From Archilochus colubris (lineage: Eukaryota > Chordata > Aves > Apodiformes > Trochilidae), in the NCBI GenBank assembly GCA_023079485.1, contig CM041083.1, forward strand, positions 154,832,552 to 154,896,551: DNA of 64,000 nucleotides, given 5' to 3'. Within the stretch, counting starts at the first letter, position 1, and every line of letters begins with the position of its first letter. Under the pieces are notes generated by a model. It searched no databases and was not told the origin of the DNA. It saw only the letters and a program-made list of their open reading frames with translations. Below are positions 11,214 to 21,423 of this stretch, in pieces. The position numbers and the translations under genes were made by a program.

Positions 11214-13334
11214 AAATATAAGCATTCTGTCATTTTGGAAGACAAGAGGGAGGATTTGATGTCAGGTTTACCCATATTTTTTTTGTGGCCCTAAAAACAC
11301 CATCTTAAAGGCCATTTTCCCTTAGGATTCTCTCTGTGCTTTCCTATTCAGACCTTACTGTGCTTGTCAGAATGCCTATTTTTTCCAGATTATCCATATA
11401 GAAGCATCTGTACCAGTTTCTGTACCCAGATATTCTCTTCACTATGGTGTACAACCAAATCATAAAAACATATAAACATATGAATATATAAAATGTCTTT
11501 TTGTAAGTTGATAAAGGAGCAACACTTTAAGATAATGTCAATGAACATAATAATAAAAAATGTCCCTTGAAAAACAATGCAAAACTTTGCATAATGAGCA
11601 ATATCATGACCAGGCATAAGAAAAATTAGTTTTGTTTTTTTTTTAATCTAACTGATAGAACTCAGATTTAATTAAAATATTGTAAAACTAAATTATCTGT
11701 TCCAAAGTTGTGGTCTCTTTACTAAAAAGTGACAAAAATGTACTGTGTAGAGAATTTATTTGAAAATTACAGAACAATTAGAAACTGACTAGCAGAATAT
11801 CATTGTCTGTAAAGGATAGAATATACACAGGGAAAGTTTTAATTACATCTCCACTAAGCTATTCCAAGCAATATTAGGGGACACAAAGTCCAACAAACTT
11901 CTAAAACATGATGAAAGGAATTTTTAAGTCAGTTATGAAATATTAGTTCACAAAGATGTACCTGTTTTAGAATTTGTTCCAGTTTTAAGATAACTAATTG
12001 AAAATCTGAAATTCAAAATTCAAGTAATAAGAAAGCAAAATCCCACTATTCTGAGAGAAGGAAGGAATGAAAAAGATTTAATAAAGACAATGAAATTCAA
12101 AAAGAGACTTCAACAAATTCAGAGAAAAATAAAGGAGGTCCTAGTAAAGCATAACCCACCAACTTGATCTTGAAAAAAAATGCAATTTAATTTATATGTT
12201 TCAAAAGATGAAATAAGGGATTCTAAACGGATTTCTCAAGACATAGATAAATCAAAGAAGAACCTCTTGAATGATAGAAGGATGAAAGTCCTACTTCTTT
12301 AAAATAGCCATTGAAGTTTGTCATTGATGACTTACCATCAGACCAGTGAAGCATTTCAACTGAGATCTTACAGTGCATCTTTTGAGAGAACTTTATTAAA
12401 TATTTTCTGTAACAAGCTGAGAGACAGGATAGAGGAAAAGCTTTTAAAATCTGTGGATGGCATCAAGCTGGCAGAGAAATATCCTTTATGGCAAATACAT
12501 TACCTCTTCAAATCTTTAAGCTTCTTTGAAAAAAGTCAGAGCATTTCTCTCCATGTTTTTACTAGAGGAAAATATGTGTGAGCTTAATTTGCTTTTAGGT
12601 ACAAGTTGCTCTCTCAAGCCCATGTTCTCTCACATACTTGACATGTTTTTTTCCCTATTTCTGTTTCCTTTGGGAGAAAATTTATAACCATTGACACCAT
12701 TAGCATCAGCTAGCTGTGCTCAATGCAGTGTTAAGGGGCAGAACCCTAGCACACTCATTTTGCAAGAAGAACATGTTGAAGCAGGCAACCATGGCACAGG
12801 ATGTACTGTAAATCATACCCCACATTAGTTTTCTTTCCTGTATAATGCACATGATTACTGAGCTCCAAATACTGAAAAGAAAACTAGTAGAAAAACAAAT
12901 GGTAATTCCCAGACATGATTTTTCCTAGATTTTTTCAACTTTCTTACTGTAATAGCTAATTGTTGCTATAATTCTGTTAGTGTTCAGTGTTAAAACTGGT
13001 AAATAAATAGTCACATGGAAGAAAAATAATTATATCTTTTTCAACAAGTATCAGCATTAATTCTGTTAAGTGTGACTAACATTAAAGTTATTTGAATAAC
13101 TAAAATATATATTTTTTAATAACAGAAAGAATAACTTTTATTTTTTTCATAACACTTTTTTTAAAGCATATTATCTTCCATTTTCTGATTCAAATTAAAA
13201 TCCAGGACGTGTTAGTTTGGAATGTTGTAATCCATCACACAATTGCTTTGAATAAATAGTAGAAACTGCAGGTTTGTGGAACATTTTTAATTAGTCACAA
13301 TTTATTAATATATGATTAATAAATTCCATCAGAA

Positions 13335-13362
13335 TTCATTATAAGTAGTTCATTATAAGTAG
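13335..13362. repeat. 14-bp tandem duplication
   Basis: TTCATTATAAGTAG occurs twice head to tail with no mismatch. It looks like a recent local duplication. Confidence 0.85.
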
Positions 13363-14772
13363 TTCTAGAACAAGAAAATTACCAATATTTATCCAGCCAA
13401 TCAACTCAGGAAAAACTTGTCTTGAAATACTTACAATACATCCCAACTTGAGTACTAGCTCCATCTTTGACAGAAAACAGATGCCAAAGATGCCAAAGGA
13501 GAAAATTTTAGACAATTTATCTTGAACTTAATGATCTTGGCATGGAAACCCCATACAAAAATTATTTACTGATGGGAAGTAATTTTAAATATTTAAATAA
13601 ATGGAAGATAAGCATGATCATGTAAATATTTTAAGGGCCAAAGTGGCCAAAAATCTGTAGAAGGATATTTTGTGAACCAAGGTAATTATGAATGGAGCCT
13701 AGTAGGGGAATGAGCTTTCTCTAGAACGAGATAATCTTTGCACAGATTTGAACCAATATATCTCTAGATCTTAACAAATTAGTGTTCCTAAAACACAAAA
13801 AAGAATTGTATTACTAAAGTCTGTAGTTGTAAAATTGACCTGTAGAACCTAAGAACAGAGGGTTTAGAATATGAAGCTGCTCTAACTCATCCCAGTGACA
13901 ATCTTCTTCTCCACCAAAACAAAGATTTGAATTAGAGGTAAATGTAATGAGATTCTTTTCACTCATATTTTCCAGATTCCAATGTCAGCTTAAGTAAAAC
14001 AGGAGAATATATCACATTTAAATTGTTTTTATAGTATTTGTTTTGAGTGTCATATAGAAATATTTTAGTAAACTTAACTCTAAAAATTCTCCATAGAAAA
14101 GTAGAATGAAGAAAAGGAATTATAGATAAATAAACCAACTTGCCTATCGTTTCAGATTCTGAATCTAAAAATAGTATCACCTAGTTCCTAGATCTGTGTT
14201 GCAGAAGACATGCAAGAGCACCTATATCCATAGTATATAACAAACATAAATATTTGGTGTCCCAGTAATCCAAATCAACATGCTGATATTTTAAAATCTG
14301 AATTTTTTTGTGAGATTCCTATAATTAAAAATCCAGATTTTAGTTTACTGATTCTAATTTATTGTTTAGTTATGTCACATTTATATTTTCTCAAACATTT
14401 ACTTTGTTTAATGACACCTGAGTTCTGTTTTCATATACTCCATTACAGATGTATCAATGTGCCTTTATACAGCTACATGGCAAAAACTGGCAGCAGGTAA
14501 AGGCATCTAGTAATAGAGAAGTATCTACATTTTGCACTAATCTACATTTGTATCTGTATCTACGTTTTCTAAACAGTATTTTATGTTTCCCATAATAAAT
14601 TGTCTGAATTTTGATAATTAGAAAGGACTGTTGACTGTCCAACATGTTGTCTTGCATTCAGAAACCTTGTTTTGGAGGTGAACATGAGTGACAAGCATTG
14701 GTCTGAGCTTTCAAGATATATAGTCCCAGTGCTCAGGAAATTTCTCAAAAAAGTTTAGATGTATAATGTTCA

Positions 14773-14812
14773 CTTTTTTTTAGTTTTTTTTTATTTTATT
14801 TTATTTTATTTA
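14773..14812. repeat. T-rich tract with TTTTA units
   Basis: Poly-T followed by several TTTTA units. Simple repeat. Confidence 0.8.
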
Positions 14813-16027
14813 ATAAATCTGTTGCTACCTGTAAGTTAAAGAATCTCCATGTTGGGCTGAAATAAGCCCTCAAAAGAATAAACAAACCAAACTGGACATT
14901 AGCTTGTGAAAACAGTAAATTAAATATCTATTTAATAACAGTATAACTCTCTCCCAGAAATAATGAAATCTTGAGAAGGCTGTCTGCTTTCAGTCTGTCT
15001 ACTAAAAATGCAGAATGGGGTACACATTGAAGTTTCTATTAATATAGACTTTATATAAACTCCATGGGGGATGGATGGGAAGTTGCACTTCCAATAGATG
15101 ATTAGAGTACTCAAAACATATGAAAAGATAATACATTAGATAAAAAGCTCAGCAGTCACTGGTTAAGTGATTATTCTTTTGTCTTCCTTTATTAACTTCA
15201 TTAAAATATTTAAAAATACAAATTCTATGGTCAGCGCTATTGATATATCTTCAAATTCAGTCCAGAAAAATTGGTGATTTCCATCAAAAATTACATCCAA
15301 ACCCTCCTGTCCCTTGTGGTGTAACTTCAATGCCATAACTACTTTGCATTAAAATCCACGTCGTATTAAAAATGAAATACAGATAGAGCTCTTTCTGAAG
15401 CTAGTCAAAGCTGAATCTATTTACAGAAAATAAAAATCCAGTCAATTATTATATTTTGCAATATTAATTACTACATATGATTAAGTAATTTACCTTTTGA
15501 AAGAATATCTATTAAAGTAGATGAAAATGCAGTTAAGATAAAGCATTTTTACTGCATGGATACATATAAAATGAAGAAAATGGTCTTGTAATCTTATATT
15601 GGACAATTTTCCAGAATTCCTGTTTTTCTAACCCACTGGAAAAAATCTCACTGCTTTTAAAAAATTTTAGATTCATGTGGAATCCAGATTTTGGTTTTGA
15701 TTCATTGCAATGGAAATTGCAGTCATCACTTTCATTTAATATAAAAGTTCTTATGGGAGTTCAGAAATCATATTTAACAGAACTCTTCCTGAATTACCAC
15801 TCTGAACCACTTACTTAAGGTATCTTGCTAGTCTTTTTCTAGACAGATCTCCATCTACTCCTTCCTGAGCCAGGAAAGACTTTACTATAGACAGCCTGTG
15901 CAGTTTAGGATCTTTGACAAAAGTCAGAGGGCATCATGTCCAATGTATCACATAAAGGATGACAGATTCATTGTCAAATAATTGAAGTTTAATTAGAAGG
16001 AAACAAAGGAAATATCAAAAGATAAAC

Positions 16028-16177
16028 CCAGCATATCACCATTTCTTGCTATCAGGATATTAAATAGGTATGTCTCGTCTTCTGAGATATCTCTTCTTAG
16101 AAGAAGAATTAAAAGGTTGACAAATTTATGTTTTAACACTCTTTGTTGACATTTGACTATTTTCTCAATTTCCCTTC
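16028..16177 (-). CDS. Weak candidate internal exon, unidentified
   Basis: On the minus strand, a pyrimidine-rich stretch ending TTATTCTAATTCTACAG is followed by an open frame of 50 codons that ends at a possible donor (GCTGG then GTTTAT). Both boundaries fall in phase 1 and the length is a multiple of three. The peptide includes EIEKIVKCQQRVLKHKF and RRDISEDETYLFN, charged and helix-like rather than low-complexity. The acceptor is good and the donor poor. I recognise no family. In sequence this AT-rich, a frame of this length can occur by chance. Confidence 0.2.
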
Positions 16178-16865
16178 CTGTAGAATTAGAATAAGACAAT
16201 GTAGTGGAATAATGAATATTAGCTATTGTATCAAGAATTTAACTAATCTGTGGACTAGTGTAAAAAAAATTTCACATTTCCTTTCATATTATAAACCAAA
16301 TGTCCATTGCAGCTATAACCAGGCGACATGACCCAAAGGGTAGGTGCATCGCTGTCACATCTCACAGAGTGAGCATAGCTCCCACAACTCCCAAATATCA
16401 CATCCCACAGACTAGGTACGGCGTTATGTGCCACAGAGTGGGCATGGGTAATGTTCCCCAGATTGAAGGTCGACCCAAGAGCATTTGGACTGGACCCCCT
16501 CGCTTTCTAAACTCCTCCAGAGAGACCCTAAATGTGTCTGGGCCCAATCATTCTCCTCTAGTTAATTTCTGTTAACAACTCATTCTGCAAGATTAAGTTT
16601 GGGAATTCTCTGCACAGTACTCTAGGAGTAAGATTATTACCCAGGAGGTTTGTATAAAAACACAACTTTACTTAAAAATGAGTAAGATTATAAAATATGT
16701 CAAATTACAACTAGCAGAATTAGAAATGATGGTACTTTCAAGGCAATGGATTACAAATAGCAGAACTTAAGGAAATTGTCAAAACAACAGGTTACATCTA
16801 ACAGAAGTTGACAAAGTTGCAAACTATGTTACTTTTATGAGCTGGGATAAAGTTAGAAACAGGCA

Positions 16866-16866
16866 C

Positions 16867-16908
<42 letters not shown>
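16866..16908. repeat. (GA)n microsatellite
   Basis: About 43 bases of nearly pure GA, with one GAAA interruption near the left end. It sits inside the LTR, downstream of its TATA box, so it would lie in the transcribed part of the element. Confidence 0.95.
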
Positions 16909-16911
<3 letters not shown>

Positions 16912-17010
16912 GAGAAGAACGATATCATCACCTTTGGATCCAGCGACGATCTTGGTAGGAAGCTGTGGTCCCTGGATAGAGGGCGCACATCCAGCATTTC
17001 GAGTGTGCCT

Positions 17011-17020
17011 CTTTTATGCC
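17011..17020 (-). promoter_or_regulatory. TATA-like box in the LTR
   Basis: GGCATAAAAG on the minus strand, about 430 bases from the LTR start and ahead of the GA tract. The position fits a U3 promoter. Inferred from sequence only. Confidence 0.4.
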
Positions 17021-17454
17021 ACCTGACCCCAACTTTTAGGGGGAGCTTTTGCATATCTTCCAAAGCCAGGTGTTTACTTGAACCTCTCCAGATGGGCTGA
17101 CACAGCAATAACCCTTATTTCTGCACATGCCCCCTCTCCAGTGGCTTTACCCAGGACACACACAAGATGTCACTCTGCCTCCGCAGGGTGCACCTTGCCC
17201 GCCCCTGTCCCTTATCAAATAAGGACAGTGTCCTGCCCATCAGGGTGGCCATCAGACAGAGCTCCCCTTGCAAGGACAGGGTTCAGATTATTGGGATGAT
17301 CACTAAAAGAGCATAGAGCCATGTTTATCAGGGTGGCTGCCCTTGAGAGAATAGAGTTTAGATGGCTATCGAATGAGACCTTCACCTGAGCAGAGTGTCC
17401 TCTTTGTCAGGGCAGATGTTTTGAGACAAATATTCTTTTCAGGATTCTACATCA

Positions 17455-19267
17455 GGATAAAGAAATTAATAACTAAAATAAATGCTAAATTGTCACTAGT
17501 ATTTTTTGTCCATTTTTCTGCTTTAGTGAATACATAGGTATCAGTTTCTGAGTTAAATCAATGAAGTACCTTATTCTTTTGAGTATGGCAGTTTTGTATT
17601 CCAAACAACAGTATGGCAGAGCCTGATTTCTTCGACAAAGTTGTAAACAGCAATTAATTTTTATTGAAACAATAGGATCTAGTATAACTATTATGCTGGA
17701 ATATACTTCTCAATAGTACTCATGTCCACAACCTAAACCATAGTGTTGTCTGTAGTTTAAGATTTATCTAATTTTACAATTCTCTTTGGTTTTTTTATTT
17801 CTTAAATAAATTGCATTTTTTCCAGGTTTCATTTTATTTCCTACCAGTGAAAACTGCAAATGAAATTCTAGGTTTTCTTCTATTGTTTTTAGAATAAAAA
17901 AAATATTAGAATATCTACAAACCCTTATTCAGCATTGCACATGGATATTTTTGTGGGATATGAAATATTTATACTACAGAGAGAAGGAAGGAAAGCAAAT
18001 TATTTCCTTTCTGCCTGATGATTTACAGAAGAGGAAACCTGATGAGAGGTAGCTTGCTGAAGCAAGACAAGGTAAGGGAAAACAAGCTGATGATAACCTT
18101 GGTAACTGATCTTAAAAGACCTCTGTATCAAGGCTGAAGCAAAGAAATAAAAGAAGAGGCCACAGAAAACAACTTCAGGGAGATACAGTTTAAAACAGCA
18201 AATATTAAGGGCATTTTTATACTGTGGTATTGATGTGAAAACAAGATCACACGGTTTAAATCTCTCTACTGTGGTCTAAATACCACCATACCACTAAAAA
18301 TGTGATATGGCCACCCTAAGATTATAGTTTGGATATCTATACAAAGTGGGATGAGAAGCAATTCTTCAGCAATTTTGAAAAAATGTGATCACCTTGCAAA
18401 GTATTATTGGAGTTGCAAAGTATTATGGGAGTAGTAGGGGGTATTGTGTTTTGTTTTTTTTTTTTTATTTGCTTGTTTTTCAGGACATTTTTCAGAAATA
18501 TGCAATACCAGATATTGAGACATTCTGTACAATGTTTATTTTAAAGTCTTGAGAAAAGTAAAAAGCAGATAGGAGTTATGACTACCCTGAACTGCAGAAT
18601 ACTCATAAATTATTCTGTGTCCATTATAGAAAGATCTTATCAGATAACTGATGGTAATTCTGATGACAGGTATAAATAAAATGTTAATATATATGGTAGT
18701 ATTAATATTTTTATAGAATATTGACCAGGAAAATCTTATGAAAAAAAGAGAAAGTACATGACTAAGAATATTTAGATTCTATTCCTCTCTCCTCCAAATA
18801 TTTCTTGCCTGATTTGCATTAAGTGTCCTTGGCTATAACTCAAGCAATCAGTCGTATAACCTACATAAAGCACATAAAATAAAAAATTTTGCATGGCTTA
18901 TATTCTATTCCTGGACTGGTGTTTAGTGACTTAAATTCCCTGTGCCCTCATTTACAAAATATAGACAAATACTTTTTTCAACAAAAACTTTCAGTAGTGT
19001 TCAAATACTGTGTAAGAGTGAAAATGTAGGTAAAATACCTGGACAGATGCAATAGAATATATAAATGATGTATTAAAGAGTGAAATACAACCTAGATGCT
19101 GAGACTGTAGCTACAGCAGAGTCCTCTCACACCCATAAGAATAGAAATCCCTTTAGCATACTTTAAATTCACTGGTTTTGACCCCAGAAAGAAGCATGTT
19201 AATATAGCAACAATAGAGAAGTTGGGTCTTTTCTTTGTGCCCCCATAAAAATAGGATTGCCACTGCT
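17455..19267. other. AT-rich non-coding stretch
   Basis: No gene or interspersed repeat recognised. Holds a 19-bp tandem duplication (listed) and a poly-T tract near 18450-18478. Confidence 0.5.
18394..18431. repeat. 19-bp tandem duplication
   Basis: TTGCAAAGTATTATTGGAG is followed directly by the same unit with one mismatch (TGGGAG ending). Confidence 0.85.
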
Positions 19268-19695
19268 AATCATAGAATCATAAAATGGTTCTCTGGTAGG
19301 TTTGCCCTGCTGCAAGCACAAACACCTAAGAACACAAGGTTGTTCAAAGCCTCAGCAAACGTGGTTTTGAATGCTTCCATGTAAGGACCATCCACAACTT
19401 CTTTGGGCAAGCTCTTCCACTGTGTCACCACCAACATCACATTTTACATGTTCTTATATAAACACCCTTCTCAGGTATCCTGTAGGGACACTGGAAATAA
19501 GGATACTGGAAGGCTGCCATAAAGGCTCTCTGGAATCTCAAGCTTTTTACCAACTAGTACTTCTAAGTTTTTCTCCTCAGGGTTGTTCTCAATCCATTCT
19601 CTTCCCAACTGGTATTTGTTCTTGCAATTGCCACAGATCATGTGGAAAAACTTTCACTTGGCCTTATTGAACTTATATGTACTCTGGGTACATGA
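19268..19695 (-). mobile_element. CR1 LINE, minus strand, with internal deletion
   Basis: The 3' end is at CATAGAATCATAAAATGG, followed by CCATCCACAACTTCTTTGGG and ATACTGGAAGGCTGCCATAA. At about 19555 it jumps to a segment that normally lies several hundred bases further on (CTCCTCAGGGTTGTTCTC, CAATCCATTCTCTTCCCAAC) and ends in the segment matching the minus strand of a 'FNKAK' type ORF2 stretch. Part of the coding region has been lost. Diverged and non-functional. Confidence 0.8.
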
Positions 19696-20013
19696 AATCT
19701 GAATAACATAAACCAATTTCTAAACTGGTTTTATTTTTTTATTGTCAAAATGGAAATTTTTGAATCTGAGAACTGGAAAAAATTAATAGTACTCAGAGGT
19801 GCCATTGGAAATTGAAATCTGCTGCTTACCAGTGACATTAGTTCAAGATATGCAGTCAAACTTTCTAGTCCGTATGATTCAATAAGTCATTCTTTACCAT
19901 GTGAAACAAAAATCCATTACTTATAAATGAGACCCTGGCCTCCTTGCTCACTCTTTACGCATCTTGTCTAGTGTGCAACCTGTGAAAAGGAATATATCCA
20001 TCACAGTCTCTCT

Positions 20014-20680
20014 TATCACAGAATCACAGAATCCTAGGGGTTGGAAGGGACCTCGAAAGATCATCTAGTCCAACCCCCCCTGCCAGAGCAGGGCCACCTA
20101 GAGTACATCACATAGGAACGTGTCCAGACGGGTTTTGAATGTCTCCAGTGAAGGAGACTCCACAACCTCCCTGGGCAGCCTGTTCCAGGGCTCTGTCACC
20201 CTTACAGTAAAAAAATTTTTTTGAATATTCAACTTGAACCTCCTGTGCTCCAATTTACACCCATTACCCCTTGTCCTATCACTGGTCACCACTGAGAAAA
20301 GCCTAACTCCATCTCCCTGACACTCACCCCTTACATATTTGAAAACATTGATGAGGTCACCCCTCAGTCTCCTTTTCTCCAAACTAAAGAGACCCAGCTC
20401 CCTCAGCCTTTCCTCATAAGGGAGATGTTCCACTCCCTTAATCATCTTAGTAGCTCTGCGCTGGACTCTTTCAAGCACTTCCCTGTCCTTCTTGAACTGA
20501 GGGGCCCAGAACTGGACACAATACTCCAGGTGCGGCCTCACCAATGCAGAATAGAGGGGGAGGAGAACCTCTCTTGACCTACTAACCACACCCTTTCTAA
20601 TGCACCCCAGGATGCCATTGGCCTTCTTGGCCACAAGGGCACATTGCTGGCTCATGCTCTCCAGCAGGTCATGGCAAATC
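20014..20680 (-). mobile_element. CR1 LINE, well-preserved 5'-truncated copy, minus strand
   Basis: The 3' end is at 20017 (ATCACAGAATCACAGAATCC, then GGGGTTGGAAGGGACC). The copy runs about 660 bp without a frame break to about 20680, where CR1 similarity stops abruptly. That is the usual mark of incomplete reverse transcription. It carries the longest open frame in the window (185 codons, listed separately), so it is among the youngest insertions here. The 30014-30850 copy uses very similar wording and appears to be of the same or a close subfamily, but is more decayed. Confidence 0.95.
20098..20655 (-). pseudogene. C-terminal fragment of CR1 ORF2 (reverse transcriptase polyprotein)
   Basis: An open frame of 185 codons reading from the 5'-truncation side to the natural ORF2 stop. 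It covers the region after the reverse-transcriptase catalytic core. Recognisable stretches are [17 protein letters not shown] (residues about 3-19), [15 protein letters not shown] (about 38-52), the [20 protein letters not shown] block (about 62-81), [16 protein letters not shown] and [18 protein letters not shown] near the end. The nuclease and the catalytic part of the polymerase are absent because the element is truncated, so no active enzyme can be made. The first Met is internal to the original protein and is not a real start. Confidence 0.9.
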
Positions 20681-21162
20681 CAAATCTCAAAGAGACTGAG
20701 AAAAAAGTCTGGTGAACTTCAAATGTACATGTCAACATGAGTTTATACACTATAGTATTTAGAGGTAATTGAACTTGCTTCTTAAGTGTCTACAAATGTT
20801 TATGGCAACAGTTGATAACACAGAACAACCACAATTTTATCATGTCATGTGAAGGATCTAAGATCTCCATCATGCAAACAATGTTTTTAACACTGCTCTG
20901 CTGAAAGTTGTCTCTTCTCTGAATGTTCACTGACAGTAAAGATCAATTACACACACGTGACATGAGCAATATCAAGAAATAGAGTATTTTCATGAGTTAT
21001 TATTATCTAATGTGTTGAAGCTTTCTGATGCTTCTCATGCTACATTTTTGATCTGAGGTCTGTCATTGGTTCTCTTTTAATTAGATGATAGTCCACCTGT
21101 CACCTCTACAACAGTCACCCATGAATCTTGAAGAATCACTTCCAAGATTCACAGTATATTGT
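20681..21162. other. Non-coding spacer
   Basis: AT-rich; nothing recognised. If the next feature is a true terminal exon, this would contain its 3' untranslated region. Only a weak AATTAAA-like hexamer is seen about 80 bases past the stop. Confidence 0.4.
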
Positions 21163-21423
21163 TTACAGACTGTACCCAATAGGAATTAATATAAACAGCA
21201 CAACAACTACAGTGGAAAACGAGTCTACAAAAGTAGTAGAAGCTTCTACACGGACACGTTTGTGATGAACTTTTGGGCTATATGATGACATTTCTGATTG
21301 CTGGCTTTCTTTTGTTGGTTTAACTTCCTTATATGGTGACAGATTCCTCCATCTCAACATCAGTTTTATAAATTTTGATGTTCTAGGGTTCAACATTTGT
21401 AATTTATTTTCCATGTACTCAGC
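21163..21423 (-). CDS. Candidate terminal exon with C-terminal membrane segment, unidentified
   Basis: A minus-strand open frame of 83 codons from the first ATG (21414) to the stop, open for three further codons upstream to an AG at 21425-21424 that could be an acceptor. The peptide has a basic, polar part (LRWRNLSPYKEVKPTKES, then KVHHKRVRVEAS) and ends in one hydrophobic stretch (FSTVVVVLFILIPIGYSL) right before the stop, as in a tail-anchored or type I membrane protein. Three CpG-containing codons (CGT, CGT, TCG) survive in otherwise CpG-poor DNA, which mildly favours selection on coding. Against it, the polypyrimidine tract before the putative acceptor is poor and I recognise no family. 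A chance frame remains possible. Confidence 0.3.
   Translation of the reverse strand, partial: AEYMENKLQMLNPRTSKFIKLMLRWRNLSPYKEVKPTKESQQSEMSSYSPKVHHKRVRVEASTTFVDSFSTVVVVLFILIPIGYSL

Larger units (their letters stand above)
11214..16027. other. Long AT-rich non-coding stretch
   Basis: About 4.8 kb with no gene or clear interspersed repeat. Small direct duplications and a TTTTA tract are listed separately. A segment near 12420-12475 faintly resembles the CR1 reverse-transcriptase region, but too weakly to call. Confidence 0.5.
16300..17454 (-). mobile_element. LTR plus probable leader of an endogenous retrovirus, minus strand
   Basis: Read on the minus strand, the probable LTR begins at about 17454/17451 (TGATGTAGAATCCTG). 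It has a TATA box GGCATAAAAGAGGC at 17020-17011, then a (TC)n tract (GA on the plus strand), then a U5-like AT-rich region. Beyond it (about 16530-16300) lies a GC-richer segment that may be the leader just inside the provirus. This segment carries three imperfect repeats built on 'CACAGAGTGAGCAT / CACAGACTAGGTAC / CACAGAGTGGGCAT'. I found no convincing tRNA primer-binding site and no gag, pol or env frame. The inner LTR edge is therefore uncertain, and the element may be an LTR with only a stub of internal sequence. Confidence 0.6.

Noticed and set aside
12318..12581. 87-codon frame and a CTGTGGATGGCATCAAGCTGG stretch resembling the CR1 catalytic region
   Set aside because: Similarity covers only about 50 bases and no neighbouring CR1 landmarks are found. 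Too weak to call.
16824..17108. 94- and 87-codon frames with Ser/Leu or Arg/Glu runs
   Set aside because: They are translations of the GA microsatellite within an LTR.
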